Shown piece by piece: positions 17,902 to 27,221 of a DNA stretch of 64,000 nucleotides. The stretch's first letter is position 1; the number at the start of each line of letters is the position of its first letter. The stretch covers positions 1 through 64,000 of the forward strand of contig NZ_JAIXSL010000011.1 in the NCBI RefSeq assembly GCF_027484705.1, given 5' to 3'. This DNA is from Flavobacterium sp. Lineage in GTDB: Bacteria; Bacteroidota; Bacteroidia; Flavobacteriales; Flavobacteriaceae. Position numbers and translations under genes: made by a program. The notes under the pieces are model-generated. The model worked only from the letters and a program-made list of their open reading frames with translations. It searched no databases and was not told the origin of the DNA.

Positions 17902-19782
17902 TTATTGAGCTAAGAATAAATAGGAAATGATCGCGATGACGCCCAAAACAAATGAAAACAGATACAAACCGATATTTCCGTTCTGCACTTTTCTTCCTTG
18001 TGCGCCTAAAACCATGGCTGCTTTCCCCAATCCGAAAATGAATCCTGAAACCGCAGTTTCTATATAATCTCTGAAGAAACGCGACAAGGCATTGATCGGT
18101 TTTACAAAGAGGGCTTCGTAAATTTCATCGACATAATATTTGTTGTATAGTACTTTTGAAAACCCGGTAATCGCGTTGTCTTCTTCAGGCAGTTGGCCTT
18201 GTTTGTTGTATTTCATGTAAGCAATTCCGATTCCGATAACCGCACCGGCTAAAGCGATTCCCATCAGCATGTATTCCTGGCTTCCCAAAGCGTGTTCTTC
18301 GTGAGCGACTGAGAATAACGGCGCTAAATAATGGTTGAGCCAAGTACTTCCAGGAAAATTAATGGCGCCTCCGAAAAACGCTAATACCGCAAGAATAATC
18401 AATGGAATCGTAATCAAGCTTGGGCTTTCATGCAAATGGTGTTTTTGCTCTTCGGTGCCTCTGAAATCTTTCAAGAAAGTCAGATACATCAAGCGGAACA
18501 TATAAAAAGCAGTCATGATAGATGCGATGGAACCTACAATCCAAAGGAATTTATTGTGCTCAAAAGCGACCATCAAGATTTCGTCTTTCGACCAGAATCC
18601 GGCCAATGGGAAAATTCCTGAAATGGCCAGACTTGAAATCAACATTGTGATAAACGTGATTGGCATGACTTTTTTGAGCCCGCCCATGCGTCTCATATCT
18701 TGCTCGCCATGCAACGCGTGAATCACCGAACCTGAGCCTAAGAACAGACAAGCTTTAAAGAACGCGTGTGTGATTACATGGAAAACCGCGACTTGATATG
18801 CCCCACAGCCTAAAGCCAAAAACATCAAACCTAATTGTGAAACAGTCGAATAAGCCAATACTTTTTTAATGTCATTCTGAACCAAAGCAATCGTGGCAGC
18901 CACCAAAGCAGTCGCCGCGCCAATCACCGCAATAATCATTTGAACTTGCGGTGTCAATGAAAATAAGAAATTCATTCTCGTCACCATGAAAATACCCGCT
19001 GTTACCATCGTCGCCGCGTGGATCAAAGCCGAAACCGGAGTCGGTCCCGCCATCGCATCAGGCAACCAAGTATATAATGGAATTTGTGCGGATTTTCCAC
19101 AAGCGCCAATAAACAAAGCCAAAGCGGCTAGCACAATCCAGTTTGGATTGACGTTGGAAGAAGTTTCCAAAGCGGTTTTCAATGTCGCGAAATCCAAAGT
19201 TGAGAAAGCCGCGCCAAGGATGAAGATTCCGACGAGTAAACCCAAATCTCCAATTCTGTTCATGATAAAAGCTTTCTTTGCCGCGTCATTGTATTCCTGA
19301 TTTTTATACCAGAATCCGATGAGTAAGTAGGAGCAGAGCCCGACGCCTTCCCATCCGATGAACATGATTAGTAAGTTGCTTCCGACTACGAGCGTGATCA
19401 TGAAGAACACAAACAGATTCAGATACGCAAAAAACGTATGCATTTTCTCATCGTCGTGCATGTAGCTGATCGAATACAGGTGAATCAGCGAACCGATTCC
19501 CGTAACGAACATCAACCATAATAACGACAACTGATCGAGTAAAAATCCGAAATCGACTTTGAAATTTCCTAATTGGATCCAATCAAATAAAGCGATTTGT
19601 ATCGGTTGTTTCGTTTCGTTGATTTGGATGAAAAACATCAAGGTCACCACGAAAGAAACCACAACGGATAATGTTCCGATAGTTCCTGAGAGGGTTTTGC
19701 CCAAAGCTTTCCCGAAGAAAACGTTGATCAAAAATCCCGCAAAAGGAGCCAACACTAAGACTAAAGCTAAAGTAGTATCCAT
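17902..19782 (-). CDS. nuoL: NADH:quinone oxidoreductase subunit L
   Basis: The largest antiporter-like subunit of complex I, 626 residues, which in the family carries the long lateral helix along the membrane arm. Marks include FIGWEGVGLCSYLLIGFWY with the conserved glutamate, KSAQIPLYTWLPDAMAGPTPVSALIHAATMVTAGIF, and QNDIKKVLAYSTVSQLGLMFLALG with the channel lysine. The C-terminal third is more variable, with the lateral-helix region near the end, as in other NuoL. It begins 6 bp after nuoK. Confidence 0.96.
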   Translation of the reverse strand: MDTTLALVLVLAPFAGFLINVFFGKALGKTLSGTIGTLSVVVSFVVTLMFFIQINETKQPIQIALFDWIQLGNFKVDFGFLLDQLSLLWLMFVTGIGSLIHLYSISYMHDDEKMHTFFAYLNLFVFFMITLVVGSNLLIMFIGWEGVGLCSYLLIGFWYKNQEYNDAAKKAFIMNRIGDLGLLVGIFILGAAFSTLDFATLKTALETSSNVNPNWIVLAALALFIGACGKSAQIPLYTWLPDAMAGPTPVSALIHAATMVTAGIFMVTRMNFLFSLTPQVQMIIAVIGAATALVAATIALVQNDIKKVLAYSTVSQLGLMFLALGCGAYQVAVFHVITHAFFKACLFLGSGSVIHALHGEQDMRRMGGLKKVMPITFITMLISSLAISGIFPLAGFWSKDEILMVAFEHNKFLWIVGSIASIMTAFYMFRLMYLTFLKDFRGTEEQKHHLHESPSLITIPLIILAVLAFFGGAINFPGSTWLNHYLAPLFSVAHEEHALGSQEYMLMGIALAGAVIGIGIAYMKYNKQGQLPEEDNAITGFSKVLYNKYYVDEIYEALFVKPINALSRFFRDYIETAVSGFIFGLGKAAMVLGAQGRKVQNGNIGLYLFSFVLGVIAIISYLFLAQ

Positions 19783-19788
19783 AGAATA

Positions 19789-20109
19789 TTATCCTTTTAA
19801 TTTTTTGAGGTTATCAATATCAATCGAACCTAAATTTCTGAAAATCGAAACCAGAATCGCAAGCCCGACCGCCACTTCCGCAGCCGCTACGGCCATCGAG
19901 AAAAACACGAACACTTGTCCTTGCGCATCCTGATGGTAAGTCGAAAAGGCCACGAACAACAAATTGACCGCGTTGAGCATGATCTCAATCGACATGAATA
20001 CGATGATCGCATTTCTTCTGTACAAAACCCCAAACACGCCAATGCAGAACAAAATGACGCTCAGGAAAATGTAGTTTTCGATACCAATATGGTTTAAAAC
20101 GTTATTCAT
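19789..20109 (-). CDS. nuoK: NADH:quinone oxidoreductase subunit K
   Basis: Small three-helix membrane subunit of complex I, 106 residues, the usual size. The two membrane glutamates of the proton pathway are in [19 protein letters not shown] and [20 protein letters not shown]. It lies 1 bp after nuoJ and 6 bp before nuoL. Confidence 0.95.
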   Translation of the reverse strand: MNNVLNHIGIENYIFLSVILFCIGVFGVLYRRNAIIVFMSIEIMLNAVNLLFVAFSTYHQDAQGQVFVFFSMAVAAAEVAVGLAILVSIFRNLGSIDIDNLKKLKG

Positions 20110-20110
20110 T

Positions 20111-20623
20111 TTATTTCTCTGATTTTTCTTTTTTAGACAATAACACGGTTCCGATCATCGCAACCAAAAGCAGGATCGACGCATATTCAAACGGCACCAT
20201 ATATTCGTTGAGCAATACTTTTCCGAGTACTTTGATCGATTGGTAATCTTCGCCAGTTGATATGTATTCGCCGACAATCGGTTTCGAATTCACGAAAATG
20301 GCAAGCAACACCAAACACATCAAGCAGAAGAAAATCACTGCGGCCCATCGCGTGACGCGCGGTTTGTGTACTTCGTCTTCTTTATTGAGGTTCATCAACA
20401 TGATTGTAAACAGGAACAGGATCATAATCGCGCCCGAATACACAATGATATGAACAATCGCTAAAAACTGTGAATTTAATAATAGATAATGACCTGCAAT
20501 CGAGAAGAAACAAATCACGAGATAAATCGCCGAATGGATCGGGTTTTTAGTAAAAATAGTCAGAAACGCCGTGGCCAAAGTAACCGCAGACAAGACACAA
20601 AAAAGAATAGTTACTACAGACAT
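20111..20623 (-). CDS. nuoJ: NADH:quinone oxidoreductase subunit J
   Basis: Membrane subunit of complex I, 170 residues with five hydrophobic segments. [21 protein letters not shown] is the conserved third helix with its pi-bulge region, and the N-terminal [23 protein letters not shown] is also typical. The start overlaps the last base of nuoI, and nuoK follows after 1 bp. Confidence 0.94.
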   Translation of the reverse strand: MSVVTILFCVLSAVTLATAFLTIFTKNPIHSAIYLVICFFSIAGHYLLLNSQFLAIVHIIVYSGAIMILFLFTIMLMNLNKEDEVHKPRVTRWAAVIFFCLMCLVLLAIFVNSKPIVGEYISTGEDYQSIKVLGKVLLNEYMVPFEYASILLLVAMIGTVLLSKKEKSEK

Positions 20624-21168
20624 TAGTTTGCGTTTTTAAGTTGGGCATTCTTCATCGCCATTTCGAGCGGCATCACCAGTTTGTCTTTTCCGAAAATGAA
20701 ATCCTCGCGTTTGTAGCTCGAAGGCACGAGCACTTTCGATTCCGTAAGGTAAATGGCATCTTTCGGACACGCTTCCTCACACAAACCACAGAAAATACAA
20801 CGCAACATATTAATCTCATAGATCGAAGCATATTTCTCTTCGCGGTACAAATGTTTTTCGTCCGCTTTTCTTTCCGAAGCGACCATCGTAATGGCTTCCG
20901 CCGGGCAAGACAACGCGCACAATCCGCAGGCGGTACAGTTTTCACGGCCTTGCTCGTCGCGTTTCAACATATGTTGTCCACGATACACAGGGCTCATGCT
21001 GCGAACCTGTTCCGGATACTGAATCGTCACTTTGCGCGTGAATAAGTGCTTGATCGTGATGATCAGACCTTTGATAATCGCCACAAGATATAATCGTTCG
21101 AGAAAAGTCATTTCCTTATTGGAAACCTGTTTTTTTCTGCCCGATAATGATATAGATGCTATACTCAT
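20623..21168 (-). CDS. nuoI: NADH:quinone oxidoreductase subunit I (2x[4Fe-4S])
   Basis: Ferredoxin-like peripheral-arm subunit of complex I, 181 residues. Two complete four-cysteine motifs bind clusters N6a and N6b: CTACGLCALSCPAEAI and CIFCGLCEEACPKDAI. The N-terminal region KGLIITIKHLFTRKVTIQYPE is the membrane-associated amphipathic part. It should follow nuoH directly, as in most Flavobacteriaceae, but here a 709-bp segment with an ORF6N gene and a repeat separates the two. Expression of nuoI to nuoN must therefore read through that segment or use a promoter inside it. Confidence 0.95.
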   Translation of the reverse strand: MSIASISLSGRKKQVSNKEMTFLERLYLVAIIKGLIITIKHLFTRKVTIQYPEQVRSMSPVYRGQHMLKRDEQGRENCTACGLCALSCPAEAITMVASERKADEKHLYREEKYASIYEINMLRCIFCGLCEEACPKDAIYLTESKVLVPSSYKREDFIFGKDKLVMPLEMAMKNAQLKNAN

Positions 21169-21190
21169 TTTTTTGTTTTTATTTTATCAG

Positions 21191-21270
21191 AAGCCAATCC
21201 CGCTATCATTCCAATCTTTTATGCCGAACACCGGCACAAAAGGATTTTCCCTTCTATCGGGGCTAGGGCC
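21191..21270 (+). repeat. Dispersed GC-rich intergenic repeat, family 1, copy B
   Basis: Contains AATCCCGCTATC, then the hairpin TGCCG-AACAC-CGGCA flanked by T- and A-runs, and ends CTATCGGGGCTAGGGC. GCCGAACACCGGCACAAAA is identical to copy C. It lies between the ORF6N gene and nuoI inside the nuo operon. Confidence 0.75.
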
Positions 21271-21288
21271 CACAGTATCTAATTTACT

Positions 21289-21807
21289 TTATCGTTTATA
21301 ACCAATTTTTGTTTGTTCTTTATTGACTTGTTGCTTGTCCATCAGTTCATCGAGATAGGAAAACACCAACTCAATGTTCTTGTCATGATTGACGAGTTTC
21401 TTTTTTATGGCTTCGAGCTCCAGTCTTAAATTCAGGTTCGTCAGCAGATAATCTCTAAGGCTGACAAAAACTTCAATAATCTTAATGCTCATTTGGGTTG
21501 CCCTATCGCTTTTTAAAACATTCGCCAATTGCAAAATACCATGTTCGGTAAACGCGTAAGGCAATCTTCTTGAGCCGCCCCAACTTGAAGTCACAATTTG
21601 TGATGTCAAGATTTCATACTCCTTTTCATCAAGCTGAAACATGAAGTTTTCAGGAAACCTATTAATATTTCTTTTAACTTGTTGATTGATTGCTCTTGTT
21701 TCAACTCCATAAAGCAATGCTAAATCGCGATCCAACATTACTTTCTGATTTCTGATAAAATAAATCTTATCAGAAATCACCTCATTCGGGATGATTACTT
21801 CTTGCAT
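21289..21807 (-). CDS. ORF6N-domain protein inserted in the nuo operon
   Basis: A 172-residue protein whose N-terminal two thirds are an ORF6N domain: KIYFIRNQKVMLDRDLALLYGVETRAINQQVKRN, FPENFMFQL, and RRLPYAFTEHGILQLANVLKSDRA. The C-terminal third is a likely coiled coil (LRLELEAIKKKLVNHDKNIELV). ORF6N domains are DNA-associated modules first seen in phage proteins and often found on mobile elements; the cellular role is not known. It is on the same strand as nuo and lies between nuoH and nuoI, flanked by a dispersed repeat on one side and an inverted repeat on the other. It is not part of complex I. Confidence 0.88.
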   Translation of the reverse strand: MQEVIIPNEVISDKIYFIRNQKVMLDRDLALLYGVETRAINQQVKRNINRFPENFMFQLDEKEYEILTSQIVTSSWGGSRRLPYAFTEHGILQLANVLKSDRATQMSIKIIEVFVSLRDYLLTNLNLRLELEAIKKKLVNHDKNIELVFSYLDELMDKQQVNKEQTKIGYKR

Positions 21808-21834
21808 AAAAAAAATCTGTTTGGCTTATATAGT

Positions 21835-21871
21835 GGAAACTTTTTTATGGTGCTGTTTCCATTCGCACCAT
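21835..21871. repeat. Nested inverted repeats beside nuoH
   Basis: GGAAAC (21835-21840) faces GTTTCC (21855-21860), and ATGGTGC (21847-21853) faces GCACCAT (21865-21871); the two hairpins are mutually exclusive. GGTGCTGTTTCC resembles the start of family 1 repeat copy A (GGAGCTGTTTCC). There is no T-tract in the nuo direction, so it is not a standard terminator. It marks the other border of the segment containing the ORF6N gene. Confidence 0.5.
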
Positions 21872-21877
21872 TATATC

Positions 21878-22930
21878 TTACATGCCCAAATAAGCAGCGA
21901 TGTCATGTCTCAAAATCACAATTCCCGTCACGATAATATTCGCAATCGACAATGGAATCAGAATTCTCCAACCCAAATGCATTAACTGGTCATAACGGAA
22001 TCTCGGAATCGTCCAGCGCACCCACATATAGAAAAATATGAATCCGCAAATCTTGATAAACAACACAAAAATTCCAAGCACATTCGCAAGGTTGACGCCC
22101 CAATGTTCTACCGCCCAAGCCATTCCCGGATAATTGTATCCGCCGAAAAACAACACCGCCAAAATCGTTGAGGAGATAAACATGTTCGCATATTCCGCAA
22201 ACAGATAGAATCCCATTTTCATCGAAGAGAATTCGGTGTGGTAACCACCAATCAGCTCCGATTCACATTCCGCCAAATCGAAAGGTGTTCGGTTGGTTTC
22301 CGCAAAGGCGCAGATTAAAAAGATTAAAAAGGATAATGGTTGGTAAAATACATTCCAGTGCATTCCGTATTGTTGCGCTGAGATTTCTCTCAAACTCAAA
22401 GTTCCGGTCATCATCAATAATGCGATTACCGACAATCCCATCGCGACTTCATACGAAACCATTTGCGAGGCTGCACGAACCGCGCCCATCAAGGAGAACT
22501 TGTTGTTCGAAGCCCAGCCTCCGATCATGATGCCATAAACACCTACTGAAATCACAGCAAAAACATACAACAAAGCCACGTTAATGTCGGTAGCCTGCAA
22601 CAAAATATCACGTCCAAATAAGTGGAATTTATCGCCCCAAGGAATCACGGCACTCGTCATCAAAGCAGTGCTCATTGCAATCGCCGGCCCTACAAAAAAC
22701 AAAAATCTATTGGGCGTATTTGGTTCAAATTCTTCTTTGGCGAACAATTTCAATCCATCGGCAAGTGGTTGGAACAAACCAAGCGGACCTGCTCTGTTCG
22801 GACCGATTCGATCCTGCAACCAGGCGGCTACTTTACGTTCCGCCCAAGTTGAATACATGGCCATGAGCATCGTCACAGCAAAAACCACAAGGATGATGAC
22901 GCTTTTATCTATGATCAGTGTACTATTCAT
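21878..22930 (-). CDS. nuoH: NADH:quinone oxidoreductase subunit H
   Basis: Membrane subunit of complex I that forms much of the quinone chamber, 350 residues with about eight helices. Signatures are STWAERKVAAWLQDRIGPNRAGPLGLFQPLADGLKLFAKE in the first cytoplasmic loop, AFAETNRTPFDLAECESELIGGYHTEFSSM with the acidic quinone-site loop, and the C-terminal RWTIPRFRYDQLMHLGW. Its first 8 bp overlap the end of nuoG. The inserted ORF6N segment starts directly after its stop. Confidence 0.96.
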   Translation of the reverse strand: MNSTLIIDKSVIILVVFAVTMLMAMYSTWAERKVAAWLQDRIGPNRAGPLGLFQPLADGLKLFAKEEFEPNTPNRFLFFVGPAIAMSTALMTSAVIPWGDKFHLFGRDILLQATDINVALLYVFAVISVGVYGIMIGGWASNNKFSLMGAVRAASQMVSYEVAMGLSVIALLMMTGTLSLREISAQQYGMHWNVFYQPLSFLIFLICAFAETNRTPFDLAECESELIGGYHTEFSSMKMGFYLFAEYANMFISSTILAVLFFGGYNYPGMAWAVEHWGVNLANVLGIFVLFIKICGFIFFYMWVRWTIPRFRYDQLMHLGWRILIPLSIANIIVTGIVILRHDIAAYLGM

Positions 22931-23972
22931 TGTTGCCCAGTTGTTTTTGGTTGGTGATGTCTTCTTCAGTTAATGGCGTTGTTGTCATACTGATTTTTTT
23001 ACGATCGATGTCACGTCCCATTAATATATTTTTCTCGGTAGCAATTTCTACTTTGTCTAATTTTCTCGTGTAATTGTTCTGGTTGATCACCGAATCTTTC
23101 TCGAATTTACGCGGCCCCTCAATCACCCAATCTTTCGGGTCTTTGTGGTCGAAACGGCATTCGTTGCAGATGAATTCTTCTACTTCGTGGTATTCGTCTT
23201 TGCGTCCGGTGACTCTTTGAATTTCATCGCCGAACATCCAAACGGTGGTTTTTCCGCAACATTTGGTGCAGTTTCTATGCGCGTTGTAAGGTTTGTTGAA
23301 CCAAACTCTCGATTTGAATCGGAATGTTTTATCGGTCAAAGCACCTACAGGACAAACATCAATCATGTTTCCTGAGAACTCGTTGTCAATCGCTTTGGAA
23401 ATGCAAGTCGAAATGTTCGAATGATCGCCGCGATCCATCACGCCATGAACACGATTGTCCGTGAGTTGATCGGCTACCATCACGCAACGGTAACACAAAA
23501 TGCAACGGTTCATATGCAATTGAATGTTCGGTCCGATATCTTCAGGCTCAAACGTTCGTTTTTCTTCGATAAATCTGGTTTTTGATTTTCCGTGCTCGAA
23601 GCTTAAATTCTGCAAATCACATTCGCCGGCTTGATCGCAAATCGGGCAATCGAGCGGGTGGTTGATTAACAAGAATTCTGTTACTGATTTTCTGGCTTCT
23701 TGTACTCTTTCCGAAGATTTGCTGTTCACTTCCATGCCATCCATGCAACCTGTTACGCAAGACGCCATCAATTTAGGCATCGGTCTTGGGTCGGCTTCAC
23801 TTCCTTTAGAAACTTCAACCAAGCAACAACGGCATTTTCCGCCGCTTCCCTTAAGTTTGGAATAATAGCACATCGCCGGTGGCACACTTTCGCCTCCGAT
23901 CATACGCGCTGCCTGAAGGATGGTCGTTCCCGGTGCTACTTCAATTTCTTGACCGTCTATAGTTACTTTCAT
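22923..23972 (-). CDS. nuoG: Short NuoG-type iron-sulfur subunit of complex I
   Basis: A 349-residue iron-sulfur protein at the nuoG position. The [2Fe-2S] region is MCYYSKLKGSGGKCRCCLVEV with a further Cys in MASCVTGC. Next come the His-Cys cluster region LINHPLDCPICDQAGECDLQ and CILCYRCVMVADQL. A further four-cysteine region follows (NCTKCCGKT, CNECRF). The protein then stops, so the large molybdopterin-oxidoreductase-like domain of E. coli NuoG (about 900 residues) is absent, as is usual in flavobacteria. It overlaps nuoH by 8 bp. Confidence 0.92.
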   Translation of the reverse strand: MKVTIDGQEIEVAPGTTILQAARMIGGESVPPAMCYYSKLKGSGGKCRCCLVEVSKGSEADPRPMPKLMASCVTGCMDGMEVNSKSSERVQEARKSVTEFLLINHPLDCPICDQAGECDLQNLSFEHGKSKTRFIEEKRTFEPEDIGPNIQLHMNRCILCYRCVMVADQLTDNRVHGVMDRGDHSNISTCISKAIDNEFSGNMIDVCPVGALTDKTFRFKSRVWFNKPYNAHRNCTKCCGKTTVWMFGDEIQRVTGRKDEYHEVEEFICNECRFDHKDPKDWVIEGPRKFEKDSVINQNNYTRKLDKVEIATEKNILMGRDIDRKKISMTTTPLTEEDITNQKQLGNNE

Positions 23973-23985
23973 GTAAATCTTGACT

Positions 23986-25353
23986 TTATACTGTTACTTT
24001 AGAAACCAGGTGTCGGACCTTTTCAAAAGGCTCGGCAACAAAGTGGTCTCTGTTTTTTATTTTTTCTGGGAACCGGATGTGGTATTCGAATTCGTCTTTG
24101 AAATGGCGAATCGCAGCTGCCACAGGCCATGCCGCAGCATCACCTAAAGGACAAATCGTGTTGCCTTCAATTTTGCTTTGGATGCTCCACAACAATTCTA
24201 TATCTTCCTCACGGCCATGACCGTTTTCAATTCTGTGTAATACTTTCTCCAACCAACCGGTTCCTTCTCGGCAAGGCGAACATTGTCCGCAGCTTTCGTG
24301 GTGGTAGAATCTGGAGAAATTCCAAGTGTTTCTGACAATACAAGCGGTGTCATTGTAAACGATAAATCCGCCTGAGCCCAACATCGATCCGGTTGCAAAA
24401 CCACCGTCGCTTAAGGATTCGTAAGTCATCAATCGGTCTTCACCGGCTGCTGTTTTATAAATTAAATCTGCTGGCAAAACCGGTACGGAACTTCCTCCGG
24501 GAACGAACGCTTTCAACGGACGGTCTGAACTCATACCGCCTAAATATTCGTCCGAATTCATGAAATCATAAACGCTCAAACCGAGTTCGATTTCGTAAAC
24601 GCCTTGATTTTTGATGTGTCCCGAAGCAGAAATTAATTTGGTTCCTGTCGATCTTCCGATTCCGATTTTGGCATAATCTGCACCTGAATTGTTGACAATC
24701 CATGGCACAGCTGCAATCGTTTCAACGTTATTGACTACCGTTGGATTCGCCCAAAGTCCGGAAACTGCCGGGAATGGCGGTTTGATTCTTGGGTTGCCGC
24801 GTTTGCCTTCGAGTGATTCGATGAGTGCGGTTTCTTCACCACAGATATAGGCACCGCCACCAATTTGAACGTATAATTCCAAATCGTAACCCGAACCTAA
24901 TATGTTTTTACCTAACCAACCGGCCGCTTTCGCTTCGGCGATGGCTCTTTCTAAAATTTTGTAGACCCACATATATTCCCCGCGGATGTAGATGTAGGAA
25001 AGGTTGGCGCCCAACGCATAACTCGAGGTGATCATTCCTTCAATCAAAAGGTGCGGAATGTATTCCATCAGGAAACGGTCTTTGAAAGTGCCCGGTTCTG
25101 ATTCATCGGCGTTGCAAACTAAATGTCTCGGTTTTCCTGATTTCTTGTCAATGAAACTCCACTTCATTCCTGTTGGGAAACCGGCGCCACCGCGACCACG
25201 CAATCCCGAAGTTTTCACTTCTTCGACCACTTCGTCAGGCGTGAGTTTTTTCAAGGCTTTTTCCACCGAAGCATAACCGCCTTCTTTGCGATACACTTCA
25301 TAGGTTTTGATGCCCGGAACGTTAATTTTTTCTAATAATATTTTTTGTGACAT
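23986..25353 (-). CDS. nuoF: NADH:quinone oxidoreductase subunit F (NADH/FMN)
   Basis: The NADH-oxidising flavoprotein of complex I. The glycine-rich FMN/NADH site GLRGRGGAGFPTGMKWSF, the second site CNADESEPGTFKDR, and cluster N3 ligands ESCGQCSPCREGTGW with NTICPLGDAAAWP are all intact. The start was set at the ATG at 25353 (MSQKILLEKINV), 1 bp after nuoE; an in-frame start at 25398 lies inside nuoE and lacks support. Length 455 residues. Confidence 0.95.
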   Translation of the reverse strand: MSQKILLEKINVPGIKTYEVYRKEGGYASVEKALKKLTPDEVVEEVKTSGLRGRGGAGFPTGMKWSFIDKKSGKPRHLVCNADESEPGTFKDRFLMEYIPHLLIEGMITSSYALGANLSYIYIRGEYMWVYKILERAIAEAKAAGWLGKNILGSGYDLELYVQIGGGAYICGEETALIESLEGKRGNPRIKPPFPAVSGLWANPTVVNNVETIAAVPWIVNNSGADYAKIGIGRSTGTKLISASGHIKNQGVYEIELGLSVYDFMNSDEYLGGMSSDRPLKAFVPGGSSVPVLPADLIYKTAAGEDRLMTYESLSDGGFATGSMLGSGGFIVYNDTACIVRNTWNFSRFYHHESCGQCSPCREGTGWLEKVLHRIENGHGREEDIELLWSIQSKIEGNTICPLGDAAAWPVAAAIRHFKDEFEYHIRFPEKIKNRDHFVAEPFEKVRHLVSKVTV

Positions 25354-25354
25354 A

Positions 25355-25885
25355 TTATTTATCGTGTAACGTGATTTTGTTTTCTTTACAATCGGCAATC
25401 AGCTGATCGATTTTTTCTTCGTTGAGGTGTTCCTTGTAGAAATCACCCAACTGCATCATCGGTGCGTAACCGCAAGCGCCTAAACATTCAACGCCTCGGA
25501 CTTCAAACATACCGTCTGAAGTGGGTTCGCCGACTTTCACGCCTAATTTATTACAAGTGTAATCCATCAGGTTTTCAACGCCGTTGAGACAGCAAGGAGA
25601 GGTTTGGCAAAATTCGAACATATATTTTCCAATCGGACGTTGGTTGAACATCGTGTAAAAAGTCACGACTTCATAGACTTCAATCGGTTTGATGCGTAAA
25701 ATTTCGGCAACCTTGTCCTGCAATTCGATGCTGAGCCAGTTGTCGTGCGCATCCTGCACTTCATGCAAAACCGGCAACAAAGCGGATTTTATTTTATCTT
25801 CAGGATAGTGGCTAATCAATTCGTTGATGCGCGTCATTAGTGCTTCGGTGATATTGATGTCCTGTTTATAATGCGTATGTTCCAT
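25355..25885 (-). CDS. nuoE: NADH:quinone oxidoreductase subunit E ([2Fe-2S])
   Basis: Thioredoxin-fold [2Fe-2S] subunit of the NADH module of complex I, 176 residues. The four cluster ligands are in CQTSPCCLNG and ECLGACGYAP. The helical N-terminal domain YPEDKIKSALLPVLHEVQDAHDNWL precedes it. It is followed 1 bp later by nuoF and preceded by an 85-bp gap with an AT-rich inverted repeat. Confidence 0.94.
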   Translation of the reverse strand: MEHTHYKQDINITEALMTRINELISHYPEDKIKSALLPVLHEVQDAHDNWLSIELQDKVAEILRIKPIEVYEVVTFYTMFNQRPIGKYMFEFCQTSPCCLNGVENLMDYTCNKLGVKVGEPTSDGMFEVRGVECLGACGYAPMMQLGDFYKEHLNEEKIDQLIADCKENKITLHDK

Positions 25886-25892
25886 TTTTTAT

Positions 25893-25965
25893 ATTTTAAA
25901 TTTTGAATTATAAATTTTGAAGGGTTAAGTGTCATTCAAAATTCAAAATTCATCATTTATAATTT
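25893..25965. repeat. AT-rich inverted repeat between nuoD and nuoE
   Basis: Left part has AAATTTTGAATT and AAATTTTGAA; right part has TTCAAAATTCAAAATTCATC, so the two can pair. The right arm, in reverse, is nearly identical over 23 bases to the element between nuoA and nuoB. It lies between co-transcribed genes and is not a usual terminator. Confidence 0.6.
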
Positions 25966-25970
25966 TTTCA

Positions 25971-27206
25971 TTAAGCGTCTAATTCTCCGGCAATCACATT
26001 CAAACTTGATAAAATCACAATAGCATCTGAAAGCATTGCGCCTTTAATCATATCTGAATAAGCCTGATAATAAATAAAACAAGGACGGCGGAAATGCAAA
26101 CGGTAAGGCGTTCTACTTCCGTCGGTAATTAAATAAAAACCTAATTCCCCATTGCCGCCTTCCACCGAATGATAGACTTCAGCCACCGGAACCGGCACTT
26201 CGCCCATCACGATTTTGAAATGGTAAATCAAAGATTCCATCGTAGTGTATACATCTTCTTTTGGAGGTAAGTAGTAGTCAGGAACGTCCGCATGATAAGG
26301 GCCTTCGGGCATTTTTGCTAGTGCTTGTCTGATGATGCTCAAACTTTCCCAAACTTCGGCATTACGCACGCAGAAACGGTCGTAAGTGTCGCCTGATTTT
26401 CCTACAGGAACGACGAAATCGAAATCTTCATACGAAGAATACGGGTGCGCCACACGAACGTCATAATCGATTCCGGCAGCACGCAGGTTTGGGCCTGTAA
26501 ATCCGTAAGCCATGGCTTGTTCCGGAGTAATGGCACCCACATTTACGGTTCTGTCGATAAAGATTCTGTTTCTTTCAAATAGGTTTTCGAATTCTTTCCA
26601 GGCCACCGGAAATTCTTCTAAGAAGGTGTTTAACAATTCGAAGGCTTTAGGCGTCCAGTCTCTTTCGAAACCGCCCATTCTTCCCATATTGGTTGTGAGT
26701 CTAGCGCCACAAATTTCTTCGTAGATTTCGTAAACTTTTTCACGGAATTGGAACACATATAGGAAACCTGTATAGGCTCCGGTATCAACACCGAGAATCG
26801 AATTACAAATCAAGTGGTCGGTGATTCTGGCAAGCTCCATCACGATGACACGTAAATATTGCGCGCGTTTCGGAACTTCTATGCCTAAGGTTTTCTCTAC
26901 AGTCATCCACCAGCCCATATTGTTGATTGGTGACGAACAATAGTTCATACGATCCGTCAGTGGCGTGATTTGGTAGAATGGACGGTTCTCAGCGATTTTT
27001 TCAAACGCACGGTGAATGTAACCGATGGTAGGCTCAGCTTCAAGAATGCGCTCGCCATCCATCAATAATATATTTTGGAAAATACCGTGGGTAGCAGGGT
27101 GTGTGGGGCCAAGGTTCAGGATCGAAAGCTCGCTTCCGTCTTCGTTGTGGCGCTCTTTTATGATTTTAGCATAACGATGCTCCGGTGGTAATAGTAGTTC
27201 TGACAT
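25971..27206 (-). CDS. nuoD: NADH:quinone oxidoreductase subunit D
   Basis: The 49-kDa-type quinone-binding subunit in the peripheral arm, 411 residues. It has the loop LGPTHPATHGIFQ with the conserved histidine near the quinone head group, EPTIGYIHRAFEKIAENR, RVIVMELARITDHL, and the C-terminal hydrogenase-like residues IVILSSLNVIAGELDA. It is encoded separately from nuoC, as in most Bacteroidetes. It follows nuoC by 15 bp. Confidence 0.96.
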   Translation of the reverse strand: MSELLLPPEHRYAKIIKERHNEDGSELSILNLGPTHPATHGIFQNILLMDGERILEAEPTIGYIHRAFEKIAENRPFYQITPLTDRMNYCSSPINNMGWWMTVEKTLGIEVPKRAQYLRVIVMELARITDHLICNSILGVDTGAYTGFLYVFQFREKVYEIYEEICGARLTTNMGRMGGFERDWTPKAFELLNTFLEEFPVAWKEFENLFERNRIFIDRTVNVGAITPEQAMAYGFTGPNLRAAGIDYDVRVAHPYSSYEDFDFVVPVGKSGDTYDRFCVRNAEVWESLSIIRQALAKMPEGPYHADVPDYYLPPKEDVYTTMESLIYHFKIVMGEVPVPVAEVYHSVEGGNGELGFYLITDGSRTPYRLHFRRPCFIYYQAYSDMIKGAMLSDAIVILSSLNVIAGELDA

Positions 27207-27221
27207 TTATAGCTTAAAAAA

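Noticed and set aside
21191..21270. Family 1 repeat copy B as a terminator in the nuo operon
   Set aside because: The hairpin has short A/T flanks on each side but no clear T-run typical of terminators, and the same element occurs elsewhere in unrelated settings.
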